Origin: Pictodentalium vernedei
Lineage: Eukaryota > Mollusca > Scaphopoda > Dentaliida > Dentaliidae
Assembly (NCBI GenBank): GCA_031216915.1
Contig: CM062296.1
Span: 796,521,608 to 796,585,607 of the forward strand
Reading direction: 5' to 3'
DNA: 64,000 nt
Position 1 is the stretch's first letter; every line of letters starts with the position of its first letter. This document shows, piece by piece, positions 11,224 through 19,845 of this stretch. Under the pieces are notes generated by a model that saw only the letters and a list, made by a program, of their open reading frames with translations, did no database searches and was not told the DNA's origin. A program made the position numbers and the translations under genes.

Positions 11224-13347
11224 TTGTTGTTGACTTTTCACAATGAAAGGATATATTGTTCAAATTGTAATGGGAAAAAATCTTCCTCTGACTTTCATGA
11301 TCATTGTATTAATTGTAGTCAGTGTTCTCGCACTAATCCCTGTTCTATATGTCAATATTGGGATGACAAACATTGGAAACGTGTGTCACGGTATGTTGTT
11401 TCTGGAGAAAGGGCTATGCCGGCTCTTTCTCCGCAAGGTCACTCTACACTCTCAGTTTCTATTTCAGAGGAACAAGAACAGGGTGATGTTTCCATGTTAT
11501 CTTCTGCAAGTGCGCTTCCGTCGTCACAAATGAATTCAGAGCTAGCGGCAAAAGTGCTCATGGAGATTAGACAAATGTCGTCCGCTAGCTCGCCCGGTGT
11601 AGCATCCATTCACCGAATGGTTCGGCAGCCGGGTTCGTCCGATGCGGTCCAGGAGGAAATGTTGGGTGATGCGAGCACTATAAACATTCAATGTGCACAC
11701 CCAGTGACGACGGATAGTAAGCGAGATCGGAGGAAGCCTTTGAGTCTGGTTCCTAGCTCGTCCAGGTCCAGCCGGGCCGCGAGCGAGAGAGGCCCCTCTC
11801 TCGTACAACAACATCTGGGACCAGATGTTGTGGTACAAAATGTGTCGCAAGCGGAGCATACGTCCGTCGCTCGGGACGCTCCGTTGTATAGGCAGTCCGC
11901 AGAGACTGCTAAGGCTTCCTCTTCTCATCAGCGCACACGACCGCACCTTGGCTGCATGACCGCCGATATCTTACCAGCTTCGCCGATCAAGGATTCTTCG
12001 GCGACCAGGTCACACCATCTGGCAGCCAGGGACTCGAGACCGATGGACTCCGGACGTTCGCATAGAAAAAGTATGCGGGAGCCATCTGATGCGGAGCTGC
12101 CCTCGGCGAAGCAGCGGAAGACTGCGCCTCCGCAGGTCTCGACGCCGGACATTCTTGTGCAGATAGCACAGCTTATCGCAGCATCCCAGCAGCCGACAGA
12201 AACGGTGTCGGATCCAGAATTATCCGACGGCGCTGGGTCGGTATGCTCCGCCGATGCATCGGGGGCGGACGACCGGGAGCATCATGAGGTCCGACCGGAT
12301 GGTGAAAGGGATACGGATGATTTGGAGCTATCCCTTTCGGAACAACATAAAGCTGCCGTTGACTTCATCCGGCACTTTCTCCCTCAAGTTGTTCCGTCGG
12401 GCCAGACTGCTGCGGTTCCGGACAAGAGGATTATAGCGTCATTGGACTCTGATTTTTTTGAGCGGTTCAGGGACATCGCTCCCGAGTTTCCGTCGCAGTC
12501 CAATAATGTTGCAAGAACATTTGAATTATTGAACGACGCTATATTTAAACTTGCTTCCAGGACGGGGAAAGCAGGTTTCTTGTCCGCCAATACTCTCAAC
12601 CTGCCTTTCATTAATGCAAGGAATAAATTCGACACGGCAGGACAGGGTATCCCGAGAGTTCCTCTGCGTATGAACGACGAGGCGGAAGACTTAGAGCTAT
12701 CATTACCGTCGTCGGCTTCTATTCCAACCGCGGTGTTGGAAACAGCTATTTCGTCTAACAGAGCCAATTTAGATGCCTTATCTTACGCAGATCACCTTAC
12801 TAAGGCGTTATCACTGCACCTTCAAGGGAAAGAGTTTCAGGATATACAATCCTCTTTAAGACTTCTTTCAAGGGCAGTAGCTTATTCCACGTGTAACTCC
12901 GCCCTTTCTGTGGCAAACCTGGAGTTGGTTAGACGTGACGCAGCCCTAGCTACATCCACACTCGTGGATACTAAGGTGAAGAACTCTCTTAGAGTCGCTT
13001 CGGTCTCCGGAGAACTTCTCTTTGACAGCAAGCTTTCTGCTATTTATGATAAAATTACAAAGAAAGCTTCGGATTCTCTGTTGTTCAAATCTGCTTCTAA
13101 GAAGTCGGATACAGCAGACAAGAATAAGACAGGCACTTCTGGGTCTAATGCGCCCAAGAGAGGTTCCTATAGAGGTTCCCGTGCGTCCTCTTGGTCTTAT
13201 TCGAGAGACCGTCAGGGTAGCGACTCTCGTTCGGGACGTCCTTCGGGCCGGGACAACCGGTCGGACGCCCCGAGGTCGACGGGACGAGGTGCGGGTCGTG
13301 GAGGACGTGGTTTCTCCTACCGCAGGCCTCGCAGATCCAGGAGGTGA
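11224..13347 (+). CDS. DIRS ORF1, Gag-like nucleic-acid-binding protein
   Basis: An open frame of 707 codons. The N-terminus holds a cysteine/histidine cluster (C11, C14, H24, H26, C27, C30, C33, C39, C42) that could bind zinc. The middle (about residues 380-630) has the conserved alpha-rich region with DLELSLSEQHKAAVDFI and NLELVRRDAALATSTLVD. The last ~60 residues are Arg/Gly/Ser-rich (STGRGAGRGGRGFSYRRPRR), as in RNA-binding Gag tails. The frame opens with TTG and lacks an upstream ATG: the ATG at 11243 is out of frame. In the minus-strand fragment at 29.8-31.3 kb the corresponding ATG is in frame because two bases are absent, so a small indel may have cost this copy its start. It overlaps ORF2, which lies in another frame. 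Function is inferred from DIRS relatives. Confidence 0.8.
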   Translation: MLLTFHNERIYCSNCNGKKSSSDFHDHCINCSQCSRTNPCSICQYWDDKHWKRVSRYVVSGERAMPALSPQGHSTLSVSISEEQEQGDVSMLSSASALPSSQMNSELAAKVLMEIRQMSSASSPGVASIHRMVRQPGSSDAVQEEMLGDASTINIQCAHPVTTDSKRDRRKPLSLVPSSSRSSRAASERGPSLVQQHLGPDVVVQNVSQAEHTSVARDAPLYRQSAETAKASSSHQRTRPHLGCMTADILPASPIKDSSATRSHHLAARDSRPMDSGRSHRKSMREPSDAELPSAKQRKTAPPQVSTPDILVQIAQLIAASQQPTETVSDPELSDGAGSVCSADASGADDREHHEVRPDGERDTDDLELSLSEQHKAAVDFIRHFLPQVVPSGQTAAVPDKRIIASLDSDFFERFRDIAPEFPSQSNNVARTFELLNDAIFKLASRTGKAGFLSANTLNLPFINARNKFDTAGQGIPRVPLRMNDEAEDLELSLPSSASIPTAVLETAISSNRANLDALSYADHLTKALSLHLQGKEFQDIQSSLRLLSRAVAYSTCNSALSVANLELVRRDAALATSTLVDTKVKNSLRVASVSGELLFDSKLSAIYDKITKKASDSLLFKSASKKSDTADKNKTGTSGSNAPKRGSYRGSRASSWSYSRDRQGSDSRSGRPSGRDNRSDAPRSTGRGAGRGGRGFSYRRPRRSRR

Positions 13348-15159
13348 TGGCTTAAACCTCTATCGCGTACCGGTTGGCGGAAGGTTGTCGAGCTTTTCAC
13401 AAGAATGGGCGTCGATTACGGACGACCCTTGGGTGAGAGGAGTGACTTCGGAAGGTCTAAAGATATCCTTCAAATGAAAGCCTCCATTAACTCGAAGTCC
13501 AAAGTGGACTCAACTTCCGTCAAATCCGCAGAAAAGAGACGCTCTGTTATCAGAGGTGCAGTCTCTTTTAATGAAGAACGCGGTAGAGGTCGTAGAAAAC
13601 CAGGAGACTCCGGGATTCTACAGCCATCTGTTTCTGGTTCCGAAACCAGACAGCTCGTTCCGTCCAGTCATAGATTTGAGCTGGATAAACAAGCTGATCG
13701 TCACTCCGAAATTTTATATGGAGATGATTTGGTCGGTCAGAGCGAGTATTCGGGTGAACGATTATGCAACAAGCATAGATCTCAAAGATGCGTACTTTCA
13801 CGTCATGGTACATCCGACATTCAGAAAGTATCTACGCTTCGCAGTCCTAGGAGTGGTGTATCAATTCTGGGCGATGTGCTTCGGATTGAATCGAGCACCC
13901 TGGGCTTTCACTCGGGTAATGAACTCGGTAATGATCTATTTCCGAGCTCATTCGTCTGCGGTAATGTCGGCCTACCTGGACGACATTCTTCAGAGGTACG
14001 GCAACGAGTTAACGCTTCAGAACGATGTTCAGAATCTACTTCTATTGCTCGACGTCTCGGTTTTATAGTAAACGAGGAGAAGTCGGATCTGGTGCCGTCC
14101 AAGTCATTCACTCATCTGGGAATGAGCTTCGAGACGCACAACAATCTCGTTCGTCTGCCGTTAACCAGAGCGAAATTAGTCAGTTGTTACGCTCGCTATT
14201 GTCTGCACGCAGACAAAGTCACAGCGAGAGAATTTATGAGACTGATAGGTCTGTGCAGAGCCGCTGCGGATCTCATTCCGATGGGGCGGTTACGCACGCG
14301 TCCTCTCCAAATTTTCTTGACTCAGAATTGGAGTGTGAAAATTCATTCGCTCGGCGTAGACGTTCTCTTGTCAGATCAAGTGAAACAAGAGATTCAGACT
14401 TGGGCAAACATTCAGTGGTTAACTCAGGGAGTTCCGCTGCAGTTGCCGGATCCGAGTTTTACCATTATGACGGATGCCAGTCAAACAGGTTGGGGTGCAT
14501 CATTGATCCCAACGGATTCGAGATGCCAGGGTCTTTGGGATCCGCAATTCCTGTGCAAGCACATAAACATCAAGGAAATGATGTCAATTTGGCTTGCGTT
14601 ACGTCATTGGATGGACATTATTCACAATGCTCATGTCCAAATCCTATCCGACAATACGACAGTAGTGGCGTATATACGGAATCAGGGAGGCACTCATTCA
14701 GTTCCGTTGTTCAATCTAACGGAAAGAATCCTTCTGTTTGCGCTAGAACATCAGGTTCTTCTTTCGGTCCGTCACATACCGGGTCGTCTGAATGTGCTAG
14801 CAGACTCCCTTTCACGAAAGGGTCGCTTGTTGCCGTCGGAGTGGACTCTCAACAAACAAGTATTCAATCAGATTTGCTACCAATGGGAATGGCCAATGAT
14901 AGACTTATTTGCGACACATCTCAACAATCAGTTGCAGACGTATGTGTCTCCGTGTCCGGATCCAAGAGCATTTGCAGTAGACGCTCTGTCGATCCCTTGG
15001 GACGGAATGATAGGATATGCGTATCCTCCAGCGCCGTTAATTCAACAAGTATTGCTAAAGATAAAACAATCTCAATGCAAGATTCTGTTGGTAGCATCTC
15101 TGTCACCACAGAGACCGTGGATAAATCTACTCAGGTGTCTGTTGTGGGACCTACTGTGA
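13348..15159 (+). pseudogene. DIRS ORF2: reverse transcriptase, RNase H, Dam-like methyltransferase domain
   Basis: The polyprotein is read in two frames. An N-terminal segment with VGGRLSSFSQEWASI runs in frame 2 from within ORF1 to a TGA at 13475-13477. The RT continues in the same frame: FLVPKPDSSFRPVIDLS, SIDLKDAYFHVMVHP, FGLNRAPWAFTRVMN and the catalytic YLDD (13973-13984). Near 14030-14050 coding shifts to frame 1 at RLGFIVNEEKSDL. RNase H follows with TDASQTGWGA (about 14470) and LSDNTTVVAYIRNQGG (about 14644), then the DLFATHLNNQLQTYVS...VDALSIPWDG segment characteristic of the Dam-like domain of DIRS elements (about 14899-15120). One stop and one frame change make this copy defective unless recoded. 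Confidence 0.85.
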
Positions 15160-15267
15160 AAGCTTCCTCCACGGGAGGATCTTCTTTCGCAGGGGAAATC
15201 GCGCCAACTCCATCACAACCTGCAAGGTCTCAACCTTCACGTTTTTCCGTTGTGCGGTCCTTCTTGC

Positions 15268-17252
15268 TAGGGCTGGGCGGTTTTGAAATTTGCATTTCGG
15301 TTCGGTTTCGGTTTCGGTTTTGTGCAAAAACTCGGTTTTCGGTTCGGTTTTCGGTTTTTCATAATATATTGTAGAAATCCACATTTTAGAGGGTAATGTA
15401 CACATAAAATCTGTCTGTATTTGTCATCCAAGTCATGAGGCTCATATAGCGAGTTGAGTCATTCGGGTTAATCAGTGTTCACCACTCTTCTCAGCAAATG
15501 GACATAATGTGTTGGGCTGCTGTAGTGGGCAACAGTGGTGGAGCGGTGGAGCCATGAGGTATCTAGGGAGACCAGCCCCCCCCCCCCCCCCCCCACCCTC
15601 CACTCAAAATCCCACTTGCTTCTCCCATCCCCAAATTTGAAAAAATTATTTTTGATTTCCTGCCCTCAGTACAAGTACAGTACCCTCAGTCCTGAGATTC
15701 CCCCCCCCCCCCCCCCCCCAAAAAAAAAAAAAAAAATCTCCACTAGCATGGTCCACAGGATTTCAAACCATGGCTCCACCACTGGTGGGAGCTGCCTTGT
15801 TCTGTCAGTGAGATTTGGGACCTTGTCAAGACAAGATGCAGAAATTCACAAGAAAAGCTACATTTTAGCAAAAATCAACATTTCCTTATTTTTTATGGAG
15901 TCGCAATGCTCTCATCCTGGTTTTGGTGGATAATGTGCAATTGTTGTGCTTATTTCGGTAATTATCACATCGCTTGAAAATAGACGTGCCCCGTGTTTCT
16001 TGATGGTTCCTGCTTCAAATGACAGTGGAATAAGAGGAACACAAATCATATTTTTTCTGATTTTGATAACTATTGTTGAAGTAAGTCGTGATATACGAAT
16101 CACTTTTATTGGTAACTCACTCCAATGCTTTCACAATATCTCTCTTAATTTCGACTGTGGATGTTCGTTTTTTACTTTGATTCTGCCCAAACATAGAAAT
16201 TGGGCGAAAAGGGCGGTGCCAAGGCAAAGATATTACCAACTTTACTTTGCCCTCTTGGCTTATCCCTGCGTTGATTTCATCTTATTCAAGACAGGCGATT
16301 GATGATTTTGAAGGGAGGGGAGACTGCTGCATAATGGGGGTTGAAAGAAAGTTTGCAATATTGCATCTTGGGATTTGTTGTGTTTACAAAATACACATGG
16401 TCATGACACGTGCTGATTATAACATCGTATTGGGAATGCAGCGTGTGTACCTGACAGACCTGCAGTACTGCGCGATTCCTTAAAGTAAGTTCAAATAGTA
16501 TACAAACAATTCCCAATAAGTTTTAAAAAAACTTTCAATAGTTACCTGCCATCCATTTAATTGGATGTGTTCTATTTTAATTTAACCATTTTATTGTTGA
16601 CAAAAAACATAACTGCCAATGCGCAGCGTTATCTCTGAGCATGTGACTTCAGAGAACGTGCCAGTGGTCGGTTAATTAACATAATTTACTCGTCATTTTT
16701 CCCATGTGAACTTTGAGGTTTTAAAACTCAATAAATTTTATGTTTACCACCAATCTAATTTACAACGTGCTGTACGCAGATGATTTTAGGTCAAAGGTAA
16801 TTTATAATACTTTTACACCACATATTGTCAGGTAACTTGCAATACCTCTTTGGTCGAATATGCCCGGTTCAGCAAATTTACTTATCAATTCTTGAATTGC
16901 ATGTGTGGATTTTTACGTACGACTTTTTAATTTTTCATATTCCATCTGCTGGTGGTTCTGTAGATATTGTTTAAGATACAAGAAATTTGCTACCACTATT
17001 TGTGGGGGGAGGGTGGGGGGGATTTGTTGTCAGCCCTCTCGAAGTAAGCATAAATGGCACAGCATTTACCTTTGCCTGACATTTAAGCCTTTGGCGTGCG
17101 GAAAGCAAGTGATTGAGTGGTCATAAACTTAACCAATTCTGGGAAATTTGTTGAAACCGAAAGTCTCGGTTTTTTGTTAAGGCGGCGGTTTGGTTTCGGT
17201 TTAAAAAAAAAAACCGAACCGAACCGAAAAACCGATAAACCGCCCAGCCCTA
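15268..17252. mobile_element. hAT-like non-autonomous element 1 with 8-bp target duplication
   Basis: Terminal inverted repeats TAGGGCTGGGCGGTTTT and AAACCGCCCAGCCCTA are flanked by the direct repeat CTTCTTGC (15260-15267 and 17253-17260). An 8-bp duplication with this type of terminus is characteristic of hAT transposons. The subterminal regions are packed with TTCGGTT motifs on one side and AACCGAA on the other. The interior has two poly-C runs (about 15570-15592 and 15700-15719) and an inverted repeat around GGTGGAGCGGTGGAGCCAT / ATGGCTCCACCACTGG, but no transposase ORF. The homologous DIRS sites at about 54840 and 60800 lack it, giving two paralogous empty sites. Confidence 0.9.
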
Positions 17253-17256
17253 CTTC

Positions 17257-18285
17257 TTGCATGGCAAGCACTTTACAGGACGAGCAGTGGACGCGATTTC
17301 TAACTGTAGGAGGACCTCCTCTTCGCTAAACTATGCGGCTAAGTGGAAGGTTTTTCGTCGTTGGTGTAGGGATCATTCTGTAGATATTTTTGATCCCTCT
17401 ATACCAGACATTGCAAACTTTCTAGTATACTTGTTTGACGAAATCAAACTGCAGCCTGTTACTATTAAGGGTTATAGGTCTATGTTATCTGATACCTATG
17501 CACATCATGATAGTTTACAAATTGGATCTAATGTCTCTTTATCTAAGTTGGTTAGAAACTTCTCGATAAATAGACCCAGAACTCTTAGATTAATTCCTAA
17601 ATGGAATTTAGCTTGGGTTCTTCTTAAATTGAAGGAAAAGCCATTTGAACCTCTTGGGACAGTAGGTTTCAAATTCTTATCTTATAAGACAGCTTTTCTC
17701 TTGGCTTTCTCTTCTGCTAGAAGAGTCAGTGAGCTTCATGCACTGTCGGTGGATGATTCTCACTATCGTAGTGTCGGAAAGACTATCACCTTCACTACTA
17801 ATGTGGGTTTTTTAGCTAAGAATCAGGCTCCTAATAAATATCCGGAACCTATTGTTATTAAGGCTCTTCCGTCTTCAGACGGGCGTAGGCCTTTACTCTG
17901 TCCTGTTAGAGCGTTACGTATCTATAAACAGAGATCTCAGTTTATCAGAAAGGGACGGAAACGTTTCTTTCTGTCTTTGATGCCTAATAGAAGGGACATT
18001 TCGGTCCATTCTATTGCTAGATGGATTCAATTAACTATCCGTACTGCTTATGAGAGTTTATCTTCTTCTCAGCAGTCTGTGCTTAAGATTTCCGCTCATG
18101 AAGTAAGAGCTCTTGCTACTTCTTGGGCTTATGCTAATAGTGTTGCTATTACAGATTTAATGAAGGCTGCTTATTGGTCTCAGCCATCCACATTCACGAA
18201 TTTTTATCTCAGAAATATTGAGTCCATTTCTGGAGACCTGCATTGTTTAGGTCCGTTATCTGTTGCTCAGAATGTCGTCCACTAA
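17257..18285 (+). CDS. DIRS tyrosine recombinase (5' part cut by hAT insertion)
   Basis: The open frame of 342 codons encodes the tyrosine recombinase that integrates the circular DIRS intermediate. An N-terminal core-binding region (about 20-110) is followed by the catalytic domain: box I arginine in SSARRVSELHAL (about residue 155), box II HEVRALATSWAY (H and R about 281-284) and the nucleophilic tyrosine in TFTNFYLRN (about 317). The first in-frame residues abut the hAT insertion, which with its duplicated 8 bp adds 1,993 bp and so also shifts the frame. The true start is probably upstream of 15260. No stop interrupts the catalytic domain, unlike in copies A and B. Confidence 0.85.
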   Translation: MHGKHFTGRAVDAISNCRRTSSSLNYAAKWKVFRRWCRDHSVDIFDPSIPDIANFLVYLFDEIKLQPVTIKGYRSMLSDTYAHHDSLQIGSNVSLSKLVRNFSINRPRTLRLIPKWNLAWVLLKLKEKPFEPLGTVGFKFLSYKTAFLLAFSSARRVSELHALSVDDSHYRSVGKTITFTTNVGFLAKNQAPNKYPEPIVIKALPSSDGRRPLLCPVRALRIYKQRSQFIRKGRKRFFLSLMPNRRDISVHSIARWIQLTIRTAYESLSSSQQSVLKISAHEVRALATSWAYANSVAITDLMKAAYWSQPSTFTNFYLRNIESISGDLHCLGPLSVAQNVVH

Positions 18286-18881
18286 ACAGTTGCAACTATA
18301 GTTATGCAGGCTTTCTGTTCCGGCAGTGACTCCGTCCGGCTGCCTTCTTCGCTCTGGGCTATTTGACCCAGGGCAAGGGGAGGGGGGGGGGGGGGTGTTC
18401 CCTTAGGTCACCTGCTTTATAGTGAAAAGCAAGGGAATTCCTCCTCCAAAGTCAGTATTTCTGAGTCGCTTCCGGGATGGTTTTAAAGTGTAATATTAAT
18501 GTTAAAATTCATTCATGTCTTATTTTTAAAGTGTAGCTCGGTGTGAAGCATTTGTATATGTCAAGTGTCAAACGGGCTTTAATATACAATACTCGGACAC
18601 TTTTAAAAGATTATAAAGAGTCTCAATTCTCTGGACTACTTTATTTATTGGCTTACTTTAAAAATAATTAGTATAAAGGTTATAATGGATGTAAATAGAG
18701 AACATGAATATTATTGTGCTCAATTATTAAGGGTATTGTATCTTTCTAATTTAATATTAAATAAGAAAGATACATGTAAAGCCTAATACTCCTTTTCTCC
18801 TTAAGGGGTTACCTCTTTATTATATAGTTGAGCTTATTGGATTTTCCTCTACGTCCTAGGCCCTCCAGCCTGTTTACTATT
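18286..18881 (+). other. DIRS copy 1 3' region: G-tract and hairpin
   Basis: Downstream of the recombinase, CTGGGCTATTTGACCCAG (about 18355-18372) can form a stem and is followed by a G-run (about 18379-18397), then GTTCCCTTAGGTCACCTG. A second stem pairs TATCTTTCT with AGAAAGATA (about 18738-18773). Both features and their order are kept in copy B (about 55915-55957; 56288-56318) and copy A (about 61880-61922; 62255-62286). Confidence 0.7.
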
Positions 18882-18970
18882 CAGCTAAGTCTGGGTCATT
18901 GGTACAGTATAAAAATGTTAAAAAATTTATAGTAATTTATATATTTTTTATACTTACCAATGACCCAGAC
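18882..18970 (+). repeat. DIRS copy 1 internal complementary region
   Basis: The complement of the left-end sequence (18882-18916, ending GTACAGTATAAAAAT) is joined through GTT (18917-18919) to the complement of the right-end sequence (18920-18970, starting AAAAAATTTATAG). This reproduces both element ends fused through one trinucleotide, the structure proposed to template the junction of the DIRS circular intermediate. Equivalent regions occur at about 56427-56516 and 62394-62485. Confidence 0.85.
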
Positions 18971-19044
18971 GGGGATGGCCCTCCCAGGAGTTGGGAACTC
19001 TTGCCTCCCTGCTGAGTACATAGCGCTGACCAGGCACTGCCAGT

Positions 19045-19273
19045 AAGAATGATAATTGGAGCCAATTTCGGGACGTCCGTGACACTGCGCATGCGCAGTG
19101 GGGGCGTAGTATGGAGGTCCTATAGGACATGATTTCTTTTGGTTTTGGATGCAAATTTTGGGGATTGGGGGGCAAAATTTGTGTTTGGCCCTGGTTTTGT
19201 TAGAGTTAGCACCAGCTAAGTCTGGGTCATTGGTAAGTATAAAAAATATATAAATTACTATAAATTTTTTAAC
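19045..19273 (+). repeat. DIRS copy 1 right inverted terminal repeat and tail
   Basis: 19045-19243 is complementary to the left repeat. A right-specific tail from GTAAGTATAAAAAATATATA to TTTTTTAAC follows. It contains the NRF-1-like palindrome at 19086-19097. Confidence 0.85.
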
Positions 19274-19450
19274 TTTTTTCATTTTTTGTCTCAAAAACAT
19301 AGGTTATGACCCCTCAGTGGAACGAGCTCGACGAGCTCGTTCCAACGAGGGGTCATAACCTATGTTTTTGAGACAAAGAATGAAAATTTATTGGCGATTT
19401 TTGAGAATAGCGCTGGCCAGTTTTGGCCGTTACGTTGGGTAAAGGGTTAA

Positions 19451-19845
19451 ACAGAGATGTGGAGCGGTAAGATTGAGCATACACTCTTAGCCACAACTCT
19501 CTAACTGTGCTATCAGCAATTCATCACAATAACATATATATTTCAATAGGGCTCCACCCATAGTTCAAAACTAAACCCAGGTCATGAAATGTACATGGCA
19601 ACTTTTTACGATAATAAGTTTAGTAAATAAAACTCTCATGTACCCCATGACATTACTAGTCAGTAAATCAGATAATGGTCAAAGTCATGCCATCTTAGAT
19701 CAAATAGTGAACTCATTTGCAATTTATACTTAACTTCATTCGAAACATCGTCTGCTGCACATGTGAAAAACGGCATAAATTCCATTTAGTTTTGCTAGAG
19801 TCTAAATGAGAAGCCTTGTCCACTTTACAGTAGGATGCAAGTCTG
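19451..19845. repeat. Right part of repeat R
   Basis: The sequence from about 19600 (AAGTTTAGTAAATAAAACTCTC) to 19780 aligns with about 6480-6640, including the 'catgtgaaaaa' segment. It is the continuation of the host repeat interrupted at 10073. No hairpin remains here. Confidence 0.55.

Larger units (their letters stand above)
10136..19273 (+). mobile_element. DIRS-like tyrosine-recombinase retrotransposon, copy 1 (nearly intact, interrupted)
   Basis: Recognised by Gag-like ORF1, reverse transcriptase, RNase H, Dam-like domain and a tyrosine recombinase in that order, plus inverted rather than direct terminal repeats. The left inverted repeat (10136-10337) is complementary to 19045-19243. 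The right end has an extra tail ending TTTTTTAAC (19273). An internal complementary region lies at 18882-18970. No target duplication is evident, as expected for recombinase-mediated integration. Without the hAT element at 15268-17252 it would be about 7.1 kb. It is the least damaged of the DIRS copies in the window: ORF1 is open for 707 codons, ORF2 has one in-frame stop and one frame change, and the recombinase reading frame is cut by the hAT insertion. Confidence 0.9.
10073..19450. mobile_element. TTAA-flanked hairpin MITE split by a DIRS element
   Basis: The left part (10073-10135) begins TTAATCCTTTACCTAAC; the right part (19274-19450) contains a near-perfect ~50-bp-arm hairpin (19280-19382) centred on GAGCTCGACGAGCTC and ends GGGTAAAGGGTTAA. 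A relative without the DIRS at about 40190-40450 (opposite orientation) joins the two sides directly, showing that the DIRS entered near 'ttgaataact|attttt'. Its own target, TTAA, is present at both outer ends. Confidence 0.75.

Noticed and set aside
14025-15374. 449-codon open frame overlapping ORF2
   Set aside because: It is the shadow frame of the RNase H/Dam-like region; its Ser/Arg-rich translation shows no domain, and the real motifs lie in the other frame. Only its last part may overlap the start of the recombinase gene.
15570-15740. Poly-C and poly-A runs as assembly gaps
   Set aside because: They lie inside a well-bounded transposon and the sequence continues coherently on both sides; run lengths may be inaccurate but there is no sign of a false join.
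15268-17252. Spacer between two genes of the DIRS element
   Set aside because: Terminal inverted repeats, an 8-bp duplication and two empty paralogous sites show it is an inserted hAT-like element.
11224-18285. Endogenous retrovirus or LTR retrotransposon
   Set aside because: No direct long terminal repeats, no protease, no DDE integrase and no envelope; a tyrosine recombinase and inverted repeats identify DIRS.
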